Shown here: positions 55,170-64,000 of the stretch, one piece after another
Layout: every line of letters starts with the position of its first letter
How positions within the stretch are numbered: position 1 is the stretch's first letter
Origin: Mesorhizobium sp. Z1-4
GTDB taxonomy: Bacteria; Pseudomonadota; Alphaproteobacteria; Rhizobiales; Rhizobiaceae
Assembly (NCBI RefSeq): GCF_004000235.1
Contig: NZ_RCIO01000003.1
Coordinates: 124,373-188,372, forward strand
Reading direction: 5' to 3'
Length of the DNA: 64,000 bases
The notes under the pieces: model-generated
What the model saw: only the letters and a program-made list of their open reading frames with translations
Told to the model about the DNA's origin: nothing
The model's database searches: none
Program-made: the position numbers and the translations under genes

Positions 55170-55663
55170 CGGTCCGTATCATCGTCGCGATTGCCGAGAA
55201 TGGGGTGATCGGCGTCAATAACGACATGCCGTGGCGGCTTTCGACCGATCTCAAGCGCTTCAAGGCGCTGACCACGGGGAAACCCGTGGTGATGGGGCGC
55301 AAGACATGGGAGAGCTTTCCGAAGCGGCCGCTGCCGAACCGGCGCAACCTGGTGGTTACGCGCAATCCGGCCTATGCAGCGCCGGGCGCGGAGCTGTTTG
55401 CCTCGCTCGACGACGCGTTGGACGCAGCTGCGGGTGACGATATCTGGGTCCTCGGCGGTGGTGAGATTTATGCTCAGGCGCTGCCGAAGACCGACGAACT
55501 GCATGTGACACATGTTCGCGCCGAGCTGTCCGGCGATACCGTGTTCCCCAAGATCGATCCCGCAATCTGGACCAAGGTGAGCGAAGAGGCCGTTCCAGCC
55601 GGCGAGCGGGATGACTACGCGACGTGCTATACGGTTTACGAACGCAGGCCGTCCGTGCCATGA
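55166..55663 (+). CDS. folA: Dihydrofolate reductase
   Basis: A 165-residue NADPH-dependent reductase regenerating tetrahydrofolate. IIVAIAENGVIGVNNDMPW at the N-terminus, active-site Asp28 (LSTDLKRF), VMGRKTWESFP, and the NADPH-binding WVLGGGEIYAQAL. All are standard for chromosomal DHFR, the target of trimethoprim. GTG start overlaps the stop of the small upstream frame. Pairs functionally with thyA. Confidence 0.96.
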   Translation: MTVRIIVAIAENGVIGVNNDMPWRLSTDLKRFKALTTGKPVVMGRKTWESFPKRPLPNRRNLVVTRNPAYAAPGAELFASLDDALDAAAGDDIWVLGGGEIYAQALPKTDELHVTHVRAELSGDTVFPKIDPAIWTKVSEEAVPAGERDDYATCYTVYERRPSVP

Positions 55664-55805
55664 CGGCGCCGGAATTCGTCCGACACGCGCCGAAAAACGA
55701 TGCCTGCCGATATGGCGGCGCGTTGAAAGCGCGATGACCGGTACCTATAACGAACAAAATCGATGAGTTCCGGCCGCAGGGCTGGACAAAGCGAAGAGGA
55801 CATTC

Positions 55806-56927
55806 ATGCCCTGGAGCAATCAGACCGGCGGCGGCCCCTGGGGCGGCGGAGGCGGAAACAACGGCAGCGGCGGTGGCGGCGGTGGCGGACCCTGGGGCCC
55901 GGGCTCCGGCGGACGCGGCCCGCAAGGCAATCCGCCAGATCTTGAGGACATCATCCGGCGCGGCCAGGACCGGCTTCGGCAGGCGCTGCCGGGCGGCGGA
56001 CGGGCGAGCCCCGCGCTATTCGGCATCATTGCCGTCATCCTGATCGCGGTATGGGCTTTCCAGGCCGTCTACACGGTGCAGCCCGACGAACTGGCGGTTG
56101 AACTGCGGTTCGGCAAACCGAAAGACCAGATTTCCGAACCAGGCCTGCATTTCCACTGGTGGCCGGTCGAAACCGTCGAAAAGGCGAGTGTCGCCGAGAA
56201 GCTGATCGACATAGGCGAGGTCCGCGGTAACACATCGTCCGGGCTGATGCTGTCGGGCGACCAGAACATCGTCGACGTGAAGTTCTCTGTCGCTTACCAG
56301 GTGGCTGACCCGAACGCCTACCTTTTCATCGTCGCCAGTCCTGACGAAATGGTTCGACAGGTGGCTGAAAGCGCCGTGCGCGAAGTGGTTGGCCGCCGTC
56401 CTGCGCAGGACATCTTCCGCGACGACCGTCAGGGCATTGCCGAAGAGGTGCGTGATATCGTTCAGGGCACGCTCGACGAATACGGCACCGGGCTCGCGGT
56501 CAACGCCATCTCGATCGAGGATGCCGCACCGCCGCGCGAAGTGGCCGACGCGTTCGACGAGGTGCAGCGCGCGGAGCAGGACGAAGACCGTTTCGTGGAA
56601 GAATCCAACCAGTATTCGAACCAGCAGCTCGGTCAGGCACGCGGTGAAGCCGCGCAGATCCGCGAAGAAGCGGCAGCCTACAAGAACCGGGTCGTTCTGG
56701 AGGCTCAGGGTGAGGCGCAACGCTTTATCTCGGTCTATGACGAATACGCCAAGGCTCCCGACGTCACCCGCCGCCGCCTGTTTCTTGAAACGATGGAAAA
56801 CGTTCTGAAAGGCTCCAACAAGGTGATTGTTGACGAAAACGGCGGATCGGGCGTGATCCCGTATCTGCCGCTGCCTGAACTCAACCAGCGGCAGGGCAGC
56901 ACCAACCGCACCCTGGGAGGCAACTGA
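55806..56927 (+). CDS. hflK: HflK, subunit of the FtsH-modulating SPFH complex
   Basis: A 373-residue bitopic membrane protein. A cytoplasmic Gly/Pro/Trp-rich tail (residues 1-45), one membrane segment (about 67-88), then a Band7/SPFH domain (YTVQPDELAVELRFGK onward) and a coiled coil rich in Ala/Glu/Gln. With HflC it forms a large cage around the FtsH protease and limits its action on membrane proteins. The stop overlaps the hflC ATG. GAAGAGG upstream of the ATG at 55806 supports the start. Confidence 0.95.
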   Translation: MPWSNQTGGGPWGGGGGNNGSGGGGGGGPWGPGSGGRGPQGNPPDLEDIIRRGQDRLRQALPGGGRASPALFGIIAVILIAVWAFQAVYTVQPDELAVELRFGKPKDQISEPGLHFHWWPVETVEKASVAEKLIDIGEVRGNTSSGLMLSGDQNIVDVKFSVAYQVADPNAYLFIVASPDEMVRQVAESAVREVVGRRPAQDIFRDDRQGIAEEVRDIVQGTLDEYGTGLAVNAISIEDAAPPREVADAFDEVQRAEQDEDRFVEESNQYSNQQLGQARGEAAQIREEAAAYKNRVVLEAQGEAQRFISVYDEYAKAPDVTRRRLFLETMENVLKGSNKVIVDENGGSGVIPYLPLPELNQRQGSTNRTLGGN

Positions 56928-57853
56928 TGAGCAACCGGCTTCCAATTATCGCGGTAATTGCCGCCATCCTTCTCTTCATCGGCTATTCGTCGATCTTCGT
57001 GGTCAACGAACGCGAGCAGGCGATCGTTCTGCGCTTCGGCGAGATCGTCGATGTGAAAGAAGAACCCGGCCTCTACTTCAAGCTGCCATTCGGCTTCCTT
57101 GAGGCCGACAATGTGCAGATTCTCGAAGACCGGGTGCTGCGTTTCGACCTCGACGACATCCGCGTGCAGGTCTCGGGCGGCAAGTTCTATGAGGTTGACG
57201 CCTTTGTCGCCTATCGTATCTCCGACCCGCGCCGTTTCCGGCAGACGGTTTCAGGCAGCGTGCCGCTCGCAGAGCAGCGCCTGCGCACCCGTCTCGATGC
57301 GGCCCTGCGCCGCGTCTACGGTCTGCGCGGCTTCGAGGCAGCGTTGTCGGAAGAGCGCTCTTCGATGATGCGGGAAGTGCGGGACCAGCTGCGCCCCGAC
57401 GCCAACTCTCTTGGCCTGGATATCGCCGATGTGCGTATCCGGCGCACCGACCTGACGCAGGAGGTCTCGCAGCAGACCTATGACCGCATGAAGGCGGAGC
57501 GCCTTGCCGAAGCCGAAAGGCTGAGGGCGCGCGGCCGGGAAGCCGCACAGCGCATCCGTGCGCGGGCCGACCGCGAAGTGGTCGAGATCATCGCCGACGC
57601 GCAGCGCGAATCGGAGATCCTGCGCGGTGAGGGCGAAGGTGAGCGCAATGCCATCTTTGCCGATGCCTTCTCGCGCGACCCGGAGTTCTTCGACTTCTAC
57701 CGGTCGATGGCGGCCTACACACAGGCGCTCGATCCGGAAGGAACGACCATGCTTCTGTCGCCGACTTCCGACTTCTTCCGCTTCTTCGGTTCGCAGTCGG
57801 GCGTACCCGCGCCGGCGGCCGGCGCAGGTATCGCCACCGGCGCCACTGAATAG
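56927..57853 (+). CDS. hflC: HflC, subunit of the FtsH-modulating SPFH complex
   Basis: A 308-residue partner of HflK. N-terminal membrane anchor (about residues 6-23), Band7 domain starting VVNEREQAIVLRFGEI and FEVDAFVAYRISDP-like core, then a coiled coil (AERLRARGREAAQRIRARAD). The extreme C-terminus is Ala/Gly-rich. ATG overlaps the hflK stop. degP follows two genes later, so membrane proteolysis and periplasmic quality control are grouped. Confidence 0.95.
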   Translation: MSNRLPIIAVIAAILLFIGYSSIFVVNEREQAIVLRFGEIVDVKEEPGLYFKLPFGFLEADNVQILEDRVLRFDLDDIRVQVSGGKFYEVDAFVAYRISDPRRFRQTVSGSVPLAEQRLRTRLDAALRRVYGLRGFEAALSEERSSMMREVRDQLRPDANSLGLDIADVRIRRTDLTQEVSQQTYDRMKAERLAEAERLRARGREAAQRIRARADREVVEIIADAQRESEILRGEGEGERNAIFADAFSRDPEFFDFYRSMAAYTQALDPEGTTMLLSPTSDFFRFFGSQSGVPAPAAGAGIATGATE

Positions 57854-57868
57854 CGCGACCGGCGCCGC

Positions 57869-58054
57869 GTGACGGATTTTCTCGCAGCGCTAGGCCTCGT
57901 GCTGGTTCTGGAAGGAATCATCTATGGCGGCATGCCGTCGCTGGCCAAACGGCTGGCGGCGGATGTGCTCAGGGTACCCGAAAGTACGCTGCGCGCAGGC
58001 GGGCTGATCGCGATCGCAGCCGGCGTCGGCATCGTGTGGCTGGTGCGCGGATAA
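57869..58054 (+). CDS. DUF2065 family small membrane protein (YjeT-like)
   Basis: A 61-residue protein with two hydrophobic helices (FLAALGLVLVLEGIIYGG and LRAGGLIAIAAGVGIVWLV) linked by a short basic stretch. DUF2065/YjeT proteins lie beside hflC in many proteobacteria (in E. coli downstream of hflKC), and this position confirms the call. Start is a GTG at 57869, 15 bases after hflC. Role unknown; association with the HflKC-FtsH complex is inferred from conserved context. Confidence 0.85.
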   Translation: MTDFLAALGLVLVLEGIIYGGMPSLAKRLAADVLRVPESTLRAGGLIAIAAGVGIVWLVRG

Positions 58055-58151
58055 CGGATGATTTATCGGTGCCGGCTGTGCAAGGCCGCAAACCGGCCCT
58101 ATTCGTTGCGAATATGGCAAGCGGCCGATCGGGACCACGGGAGCGCATCCA

Positions 58152-59639
58152 ATGCTGTCCAGCCTTCTCAAGGGACATTTGAACAGGCTAATCGTACCGG
58201 CGGCAGCTGCCGCGTTTCTGGCGGTAGCGCCTGTTGCGCATGCGCAGGAGGCGGTGCGGCCCTACGGTCCAGCATCCGTCGCCGACCTTGCCGAGGGGCT
58301 GCTTTCCGCCGTCGTCAACATCTCGACCTCGCAGAACGTGGACGGCGGGCGGCCGAACGTGCCGCCGCCGCAGGTTCCCGAAGGCTCGCCGTTCCAGGAT
58401 TTCTTCGACGATTTCTTCAATGACCGCGGCGGCCCGGCGCCCGGTCCGCGGCGGGTTAATTCGCTCGGCTCCGGATTTGTGGTTGACGCCGATGAAGGCA
58501 TCATCATCACCAACAATCACGTGATTGCGGACGCGGATGAAATCGAGGTGAATTTCTCCGATGGCGCGACGCTGAAAGCCGAACTCATCGGCCGCGATGC
58601 CGAAATCGACCTTGCGGTTCTGAAGGTGGACCCGGCGGCTCACAAGCTGACGGCGGTCCCGTTCGGCGATTCCGACGCGATCCGAATCGGCGATTGGGTA
58701 ATGGCAATCGGCAATCCGTTCGGCCTTGGCGGTTCGGTGACGGTCGGTATCGTGTCGGCCCGCGACCGCAACATCAATTCCGGCCGCTACGATGATTTCA
58801 TTCAAACCGATGCCGCGATCAACCGCGGCAATTCCGGCGGGCCGCTGTTCAACATGAATGGCGAGGTGATCGGCATCAACACCGCCATCATATCGCCGTC
58901 GGGAGGCTCGATCGGCATCGGTTTTGCCATTCCCTCCGAACTGGCCGTGGGTGTCATCGATCAGCTGCGGCAGTTCGGCGAGACGCGGCGCGGATGGCTC
59001 GGCGTGCGCATTCAGCCGGTCTCGGCGGATGTGGCGGAAAGCCTGGGGCTGGACCGCGCGCGGGGCGTCCTGATTGCAGGCGTCGTCAAGGGGGGGCCGG
59101 TCGATGACGGGTCCATTCAGCCCGGTGACGTGATCCTGAAATTCAATGGCAGAAATGTCGACGAGGTTCGCGATCTGCGGCGTGTTGTTGCCGACACTGC
59201 GGTCGGTTCCGAGGCCGAACTGGTTATCCTGCGCAAAGGCGAGGAGATAACCGTCACGGTAAAACTGGGGCGGCTGGAAGAAAGCGTCGATGTCGCTTCG
59301 TCGGAGCATGAAGGCGAGGGCGAGGCCGGCGAACTTGCGACGGCATCGGTTCTCGGCATGACGATCGCGGAGCTCAATGACGACACGCGGGCCCAGTTCG
59401 AAATATCAGACGGCGTCAACGGCGTGGTCATCGTCGAAGTGGCCCCCAATTCGGCGGCTGGCGACAAGGGAATCGTGGCCGGCGACGTCATCACCGAGAT
59501 CGCGCAGGAATCGGTATCGACGCCTCAGGAGGTTCTCGACAGAATCGGTGCTCTCAAGGGGCAGGGGCGCAGAAACGCCCTGCTGATGCTCTCCTCGCGC
59601 AACGGCGATCTGCGCTTTGAAACTGTACGCATGAACTGA
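58152..59639 (+). CDS. degP: Periplasmic serine protease DegP/HtrA (Do family)
   Basis: A 495-residue envelope protease and chaperone. Signal peptide ending AHA at residue 31, then a trypsin-like domain with catalytic His123 (NNHVI), Asp153 (EIDLAVL) and Ser228 (RGNSGGPL), followed by two PDZ domains (about 275-365 and 395-490: GWLGVRIQPVSAD and VIVEVAPNSAAGDKG). Degrades or refolds misfolded periplasmic proteins. The Q-linker LA loop is Phe/Asp/Gly/Pro-rich. Follows hflKC in the usual alphaproteobacterial order. Confidence 0.95.
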   Translation: MLSSLLKGHLNRLIVPAAAAAFLAVAPVAHAQEAVRPYGPASVADLAEGLLSAVVNISTSQNVDGGRPNVPPPQVPEGSPFQDFFDDFFNDRGGPAPGPRRVNSLGSGFVVDADEGIIITNNHVIADADEIEVNFSDGATLKAELIGRDAEIDLAVLKVDPAAHKLTAVPFGDSDAIRIGDWVMAIGNPFGLGGSVTVGIVSARDRNINSGRYDDFIQTDAAINRGNSGGPLFNMNGEVIGINTAIISPSGGSIGIGFAIPSELAVGVIDQLRQFGETRRGWLGVRIQPVSADVAESLGLDRARGVLIAGVVKGGPVDDGSIQPGDVILKFNGRNVDEVRDLRRVVADTAVGSEAELVILRKGEEITVTVKLGRLEESVDVASSEHEGEGEAGELATASVLGMTIAELNDDTRAQFEISDGVNGVVIVEVAPNSAAGDKGIVAGDVITEIAQESVSTPQEVLDRIGALKGQGRRNALLMLSSRNGDLRFETVRMN

Positions 59640-59655
59640 GTCCGGTTTTCCGGAC
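59640..59655. terminator. Small hairpin after degP
   Basis: GTCCGG (59640-59645), TTTT loop, CCGGAC (59650-59655), starting at the last base after the degP stop. No T-tract, so termination is unproven. Confidence 0.35.
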
Positions 59656-59701
59656 AACCTTATGAATTTCAACGCATTTCGCTTCGATGAAACGCCGTGT
59701 G

Positions 59702-60589
59702 TCAGGCGGCGAACTGGTCGCGCCGGTAGCCCTGCAGGTAAAGCAGCGCGGTGAGGTCGCCGTGATCGATGCGGATGCGCGCAGCGGCCGCCACCGCGGG
59801 TTTGGCGTGGAGCGCGACGCCAGTGCCGGCGATGTTGATCATGTCGAGATCGTTTGCTCCGTCGCCGACAGCGAGGGCGTCGGCCGGTGTGATGCCGCGC
59901 GCGGCCGATATGTCGCGCAATGCTGAGGCCTTGGCCTCGCGGCCCATGATCGGGTCGGCGACCTTGCCGGTCAGCTTGCCGTTTTCGACGATCAGCCGGT
60001 TGGCGCGGTTTTCCTGAAAGCCGAGGAGGGCCGCGATGCGGCTTGTGAACGCGTCGAAGCCACCCGAAACAAGTGCCGTCCACGCGCCGTCGCGGTTCAT
60101 GGTCGCGACCAGTTCGCGCCCGCCGCTTGCCAACGTGATACGGGATTTAACCACCTGACCGATAACGGCTTCGTCGAGCCCGGCAAGCAGTGCGACGCGC
60201 TCGCGCAGCGCCGGCTCGAAGGCGATGTCGCCGTTCATCGCGCGGGCGGTGATCGCAGCGATATGCGATTTGAGACCGACAGCGTCGCCGAGTTCGTCGA
60301 TGCACTCCTGGTCGATCATGGTGGAATCCATGTCGGCGATAAGCAGCTTCTTGCGGCGCCCGGTGCTGTCCTGAATGGCCGCGTCGACCGGCTTGTTCGC
60401 CAGAAGCGGTGCAAGCCTGGCCTGCGCATCGGCCGCCGTGGCGCCGTCCGGCAGTGCCAGGTCACAGGCGACATCGGCTGCGAGCCATTCTATATGCTTC
60501 GCTTCGAGCAGGCGGGCGGCTTCCTCTGCGAGCGAGAGCGAAACCGAGGCGGCTGCGGGATTGGAGATAAGCGTGGCGACAAGGGGCAT
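59702..60589 (-). CDS. serB: Phosphoserine phosphatase SerB
   Basis: A 295-residue HAD-superfamily enzyme that completes serine synthesis from 3-phosphoserine. An N-terminal regulatory region (about 1-78) precedes the catalytic domain with Asp86 and Asp88 in [15 protein letters not shown] (Asp86 forms the phospho-aspartate), then LVSGGF (Ser motif II), Lys in a later motif and [10 protein letters not shown] (motif IV). Divergent from miaA with 30 bases between start codons, so their promoters overlap. Length and motif order are normal. Confidence 0.95.
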   Translation of the reverse strand: MPLVATLISNPAAASVSLSLAEEAARLLEAKHIEWLAADVACDLALPDGATAADAQARLAPLLANKPVDAAIQDSTGRRKKLLIADMDSTMIDQECIDELGDAVGLKSHIAAITARAMNGDIAFEPALRERVALLAGLDEAVIGQVVKSRITLASGGRELVATMNRDGAWTALVSGGFDAFTSRIAALLGFQENRANRLIVENGKLTGKVADPIMGREAKASALRDISAARGITPADALAVGDGANDLDMINIAGTGVALHAKPAVAAAARIRIDHGDLTALLYLQGYRRDQFAA

Positions 60590-60619
60590 CGGCCGGCCGG
60601 AAATCTGGGGATCGGAAGT

Positions 60620-61510
60620 ATGCTGAAGAACGCGATCCTGATAGCGGGCCCGACCGCGAGCGGCAAGTCGGCGCTGGCCCTGCGGATCGCACGCGAAACC
60701 GGCGGGACGATCGTGAACGCCGATTCCATGCAGGTCTACTCGGTTCTTGACCGGCTGACGGCTAGACCTCTGGCTGCAGATATCGAAGCCCTACCGCACC
60801 GGCTTTACGGCCATGTCCACCCGGCGGAGGACTATTCGACGGGCCATTGGCTGCGCGATGTCGGCGGACTGATCGAGCGCGGTGAATTCTCCGGACGCAA
60901 GGCGGTTTTTTGCGGCGGCACGGGGCTTTATTTCAAGGCGCTGCTCGAAGGGCTTTCGCGCATGCCAGATGTGCCTGCCGCGATTCGCGAGGGCTGGCGG
61001 CAAAGGCTTGCGGGGGCAGGCCCGGAGAAACTCCACGAAGTTCTGGCGCGCGATGACCCTGGCGCGGCTGCGAAGCTGGCACCTGGCGACGGGCAGAGGA
61101 TCGTGCGGGCACTCGAAGTCTTCGAAGCGTCGGGGCGTTCGATACTGGATTGGCAGCGCGACCGGGGTTCGCCGCTGGTCGATCCCTCGAGCGCAACGAT
61201 GATCCTGATCGAACCGGACCGGGCCGAACTCGACCGCCGGATCGTGAAGCGCTTCACGGCTATGCTGGACGAAGGCGCGGCTGACGAAGTCCGCGCGCTC
61301 CTCGCACTCGGGCTCGATGCCGCGAAGCCGGCAATGAAGGCGATCGGCGTGCGCGAAATAGAGGCATTGCTGCGCGGCGAAGCGACGCCGGCCCAGGCAA
61401 TCGAAAATGCGCGCATTGCCACGCGCCAGTATGCCAAGCGGCAAATGACATGGTTTCGCAATCAGACCGGTCCGGCCTGGCAGAAAATCAGCGATACCGG
61501 GCAGTGGTGA
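60620..61510 (+). CDS. miaA: tRNA dimethylallyltransferase MiaA
   Basis: A 296-residue enzyme adding dimethylallyl to adenine 37 of tRNAs reading U-starting codons. P-loop [10 protein letters not shown] at 10-19, then NADSMQVYS (substrate-binding Asp), [14 protein letters not shown] and the C-terminal FRNQTG. Start ATG at 60620; the frame runs open upstream to 60263 in the serB region but that part is antisense to serB. Affects translational fidelity; no hfq gene follows here. Confidence 0.95.
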   Translation: MLKNAILIAGPTASGKSALALRIARETGGTIVNADSMQVYSVLDRLTARPLAADIEALPHRLYGHVHPAEDYSTGHWLRDVGGLIERGEFSGRKAVFCGGTGLYFKALLEGLSRMPDVPAAIREGWRQRLAGAGPEKLHEVLARDDPGAAAKLAPGDGQRIVRALEVFEASGRSILDWQRDRGSPLVDPSSATMILIEPDRAELDRRIVKRFTAMLDEGAADEVRALLALGLDAAKPAMKAIGVREIEALLRGEATPAQAIENARIATRQYAKRQMTWFRNQTGPAWQKISDTGQW

Positions 61511-61629
61511 GGACGTCTGGACCCGGCAGACCTCACGTTGCGTGAATTTTGAAATTTCGCGCTGGAATTAACCTCACGTAAGGCGGGTCTGTGAGATAGG
61601 TAGCGCCGGGAATATTCTCGTGGGGATTC

Positions 61630-62424
61630 ATGCGGTTTCACAAGTCGGAATCGGCATTCTTCGTCTTTATGGCCCTCATCCTCGGTGCGGGCCTTCTGAC
61701 TGTTTATGCATACGGGATCATTCTCGACCCGAATGGCTATTTTGCCGTACCGCGCGGGTTTGAAGCGGCCTCCTTCATCGGACAGCTGATGTTCGCCTCC
61801 GGCGTATTGCTGGCGACGGCTTTGTTTTTCGGCATGTTCCTGATCTACCCGCTGATCCGAACCCAGGCCCGAGAAGGTTATGCGTTGCGCGAGATGACGG
61901 AATCGCTAAGCGCCCGCTCGGAAACACTGGAGCACGCAGCGCTCACCGATTCGCTGACGGGAATGCAGAACCGCCGCTACTTCGACGATGCGCTGCGCGA
62001 ATATCTCGACGAGTTTCGCCGGGTGGACAAGCCGGTGGGCCTGATGATCCTCGACCTGGATCATTTCAAGCAGGTAAACGACACGCACGGGCACGATGTC
62101 GGCGACCGGGTGCTGAAGGAAGTTGCCAATTGCCTGCGCGACCTGACCCGGTTTCATGACGTTGTTGCGCGGCTGGGCGGCGAGGAGTTCGCGGTGGTTG
62201 CGCCGAACATGGCAGACGATGCCCTGATCAAGCTCGCAGAGCGCATCCGCAAGGCGGTAGCCGCGCTGACGCTGACGACATCCGGCAATGTCAGGCTCAA
62301 GGTCACGACCTCGATCGGCCTGGCTGTGTGGGACCGGAAGGAAACCGCGGACGACTTCTTCCGGCGGGCCGACAAGCAGCTCTACCAGGCGAAGCGGCAA
62401 GGCCGTAACCGGGTCTGCGCATAG
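61630..62424 (+). CDS. Membrane-bound diguanylate cyclase (GGDEF domain) with I-site
   Basis: A 264-residue enzyme making cyclic di-GMP. Two membrane segments (about residues 8-32 and 49-72) with only a short periplasmic loop, a linker helix (about 80-105), then the GGDEF domain: signature GGEEF at 183-187, catalytic Asp in LDLDHFKQVND, and an intact inhibitory I-site RFHD at 174-177, five residues before it. It should therefore be active and subject to product inhibition. No PAS, HAMP or receiver domain, so the input signal is unknown, perhaps membrane state. Single-gene unit after miaA. Confidence 0.92.
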   Translation: MRFHKSESAFFVFMALILGAGLLTVYAYGIILDPNGYFAVPRGFEAASFIGQLMFASGVLLATALFFGMFLIYPLIRTQAREGYALREMTESLSARSETLEHAALTDSLTGMQNRRYFDDALREYLDEFRRVDKPVGLMILDLDHFKQVNDTHGHDVGDRVLKEVANCLRDLTRFHDVVARLGGEEFAVVAPNMADDALIKLAERIRKAVAALTLTTSGNVRLKVTTSIGLAVWDRKETADDFFRRADKQLYQAKRQGRNRVCA

Positions 62425-62549
62425 CGAATTGAAATGCATCGCCGGGCTGCCGCCCTTTGCCTGATTCTTGTGAAATACGTACGGGATAGAGTTCGCGGCG
62501 CGTGCGAGCGTGCCGCCCAATCGTGTTTCAAATAGAAGCCAGTGCTGGC

Positions 62550-64000
62550 TTAGCGCAGCCTGTCGCGGGGCGGACCGTCATAGGCCCGGCGGCCATAGAC
62601 GCTGTCGCGGCTGTACTCGGCTTCTTCGTCGTCGCGGCGGAAGCCTTCGTTCATGCGCCTGCGCAGCGAGGTGCCGGCACCGAAGGCATCGTCTTCCTCG
62701 GTCTGTTTCGGCAGATTGCGCATGCGGTCGACCAGCTCGCGCAGGTCTATTCTGCATTCCACCGGCTCGCCCAGCGTACCGGACTTCGCCGCCGATCCCG
62801 GGATCAGCGAGGCCGACAGCTTTTCGAACTTCAGGCGCATGGTTGTGGCGACGCCTTCGCCAAAAGCGATTGCCTCGCGCTGACCCATCGAAGACAGGAA
62901 CGAAAGCGTTGAGGCGGAGGAATCCGCGATCGCCGAACGGATGATGTCCTGGTCGCGCTCGTTGGCAAGCCGCATGGCAAATACCGTGGAGCACTGGGAC
63001 AGGATGGTCGAATCCAGCTCGCCCGGCCGCTGTGTCACCACGCCGAGATAGCAGCCATATTTGCGGCCTTCCTTGGCGATGCGAGACAATGCGTAGCGTG
63101 TAGGCGCGAAGCCCAGCCGGGTATCGGCCGGCATGTAGCGGTGCGCTTCCTCGCACAGAACCAGAAGCTTCAACCTGCCGTCGCTCCACAGAGCGACATC
63201 GAAGGCGAGGCGCGCGACCACGGAACAGACCGAATTCACCACTTCGGCAGGCATGCCCGCCATTTCCAGGCAGGTGATCGGCCGGCCGTTGTGCGGAATG
63301 CGGAAGATGTTGCCGATTGTTTCGTCGAATGTGTCTTCGTAGAGCCGCGAATTGAACATGAACTTGTAGCGCGGGTCGTTCATGGCCGATTCCAGCCGGT
63401 TGCGCAGCGCGCGATAGGCGGGGCGGTCGGTCTTGCTGTCGAGCAGGCCCATGCGATCCGAAATCAGGTGGATCAGATCCGTCATGCGATAAGGAACGGG
63501 GGTGTCGGCGGTGATGACGCCGGTTTCGGTGCTCCGTTTCAGCTGTACCTGCTGGCCGCCGCCGCGGAAAAGCTGTTTTGCCTGCGGAATAAGGGCGCGA
63601 AGCAGGTCGACTTCCTGCGGATCCGGTTCACGGCCGCGATAAAGGACCTCGATGAGCTCCTCCAGCCGGAAAAGCCAGAAAGGAAGGTCGAGCGTGCCGG
63701 AATCGATGCGGATCGACTGATCCGGAAACGTGGCGGCGAATTCGTTGTGCGGATCGAGAATGAGAACATGCAGGTCGGGGCGCGCGGCGATTGCCTTGCG
63801 CAGCAGCAGCGACACCGCGGTGGATTTGCCGACACCTGTCGTTCCGACAACGGCAAAGTGGCGGCTCAGCGTGTCGTCGATGGACACACAGGCGGAGATC
63901 GCGTCGTCCTGCGACAGCGTTCCGATCTGGATGCTGCGCTTGCTACCCAGATCGAAAATCGCCCGCAGATCGGCGGCGCGGATGCGATGAGCAGGTGCAC
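62550..64000 (-). CDS. HerA-type ATPase (DUF87), partial at the right edge
   Basis: The frame continues past 64000, so the N-terminus is missing; 483 residues are visible. P-loop VVGTTGVGKSTAV, Walker B LKLLVLCEEAHRYM, an arginine-finger-like YALSRIAKEGRKYGCYLGVVTQRPGELDSTILSQC and a HAS-barrel-like start (KRSIQIGTLSQDDAI) identify a HerA/VirB4-related ring helicase or translocase. Bacterial HerA often acts with NurA nuclease or in phage defence; no nurA, sir2 or duf4297 partner is visible in this window. The C-terminal 60 residues are Arg/Asp-rich. The GTG at 63887 is internal, not a start. Confidence 0.85.
   Translation of the reverse strand, partial: APAHRIRAADLRAIFDLGSKRSIQIGTLSQDDAISACVSIDDTLSRHFAVVGTTGVGKSTAVSLLLRKAIAARPDLHVLILDPHNEFAATFPDQSIRIDSGTLDLPFWLFRLEELIEVLYRGREPDPQEVDLLRALIPQAKQLFRGGGQQVQLKRSTETGVITADTPVPYRMTDLIHLISDRMGLLDSKTDRPAYRALRNRLESAMNDPRYKFMFNSRLYEDTFDETIGNIFRIPHNGRPITCLEMAGMPAEVVNSVCSVVARLAFDVALWSDGRLKLLVLCEEAHRYMPADTRLGFAPTRYALSRIAKEGRKYGCYLGVVTQRPGELDSTILSQCSTVFAMRLANERDQDIIRSAIADSSASTLSFLSSMGQREAIAFGEGVATTMRLKFEKLSASLIPGSAAKSGTLGEPVECRIDLRELVDRMRNLPKQTEEDDAFGAGTSLRRRMNEGFRRDDEEAEYSRDSVYGRRAYDGPPRDRLR

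Overview
This 64 kb window is a GC-rich chromosomal segment of an alphaproteobacterium, most likely a member of the Hyphomicrobiales (Rhizobiales) close to Mesorhizobium/Phyllobacteriaceae. The assignment rests on a circularly permuted two-piece tmRNA gene, an FtsZ with a long Pro/Gln-rich linker, the alpha-type SspB, the DUF4169 and DUF2853 families, and gene order (rnpB, PLP lyase, complete dcw cluster, lpxC, bamD, recN, ligA). The genus is not settled. No phage, integrase, transposase or CRISPR array was seen.

Layout. 1-3744: a membrane protein entering from the left edge, a TerB/J-domain protein, a peptidoglycan amidase and two tandem paralogous lytic transglycosylases. 3767-5347: the RNase P RNA gene with a good promoter, then a convergent Cys/Met-metabolism PLP enzyme. 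5532-24541: the complete division and cell wall (dcw) cluster mraZ-rsmH-ftsL-ftsI-murE-murF-mraY-murD-ftsW-murG-murC-murB, a break holding seven GANTC sites, then ddl-ftsQ-ftsA-ftsZ and a strong terminator. 24608-31734: lpxC, bamD, recN, ligA and an azlCD exporter pair. 31739-39456: mixed genes (aminopeptidase P, prmA, SCO1, cytochrome b561, a hexapeptide acetyltransferase, a RibD-like reductase with a divergent LysR regulator) and several very small proteins. 39484-47977: a UvrD helicase with an in-frame palindromic insert, a nitroreductase/MarR operon with a clear operator, a MerR/cation-efflux pair with a textbook distorted promoter, a dienelactone hydrolase, a thioesterase and a D-lactate/glycolate-type oxidase. 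48213-53972: a large AsmA-type protein with an apparent CTG start, then RHH, DUF4169, sspB and the two-piece ssrA on the minus strand, and DUF2853. 54092-64000: thyA, a candidate 46-residue peptide, folA, hflK, hflC, DUF2065, degP, serB, miaA, a membrane diguanylate cyclase and a HerA-type ATPase leaving the right edge.

The main theme is envelope growth and division: precursor synthesis (Mur ligases, MraY, MurG, Ddl), septal machinery (FtsILWQAZ), outer-membrane biogenesis (LpxC, BamD, AsmA-like) and peptidoglycan remodelling. A second theme is protein quality control: ssrA and sspB lie side by side, and hflKC plus degP follow about 2 kb later. Observations most worth a second look are the matching VV(S/N)L..FRK motif at the SspB C-terminus and the adjacent DUF4169 N-terminus, the multi-hairpin insert inside uvrD, the GANTC cluster before ddl-ftsQAZ, TGGGN-like MraZ boxes on the mraZ promoter, the duplicated transglycosylases with duplicated upstream DNA, and three well-formed operators. 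All functional statements are inferred by reading the sequence; no database search was run.
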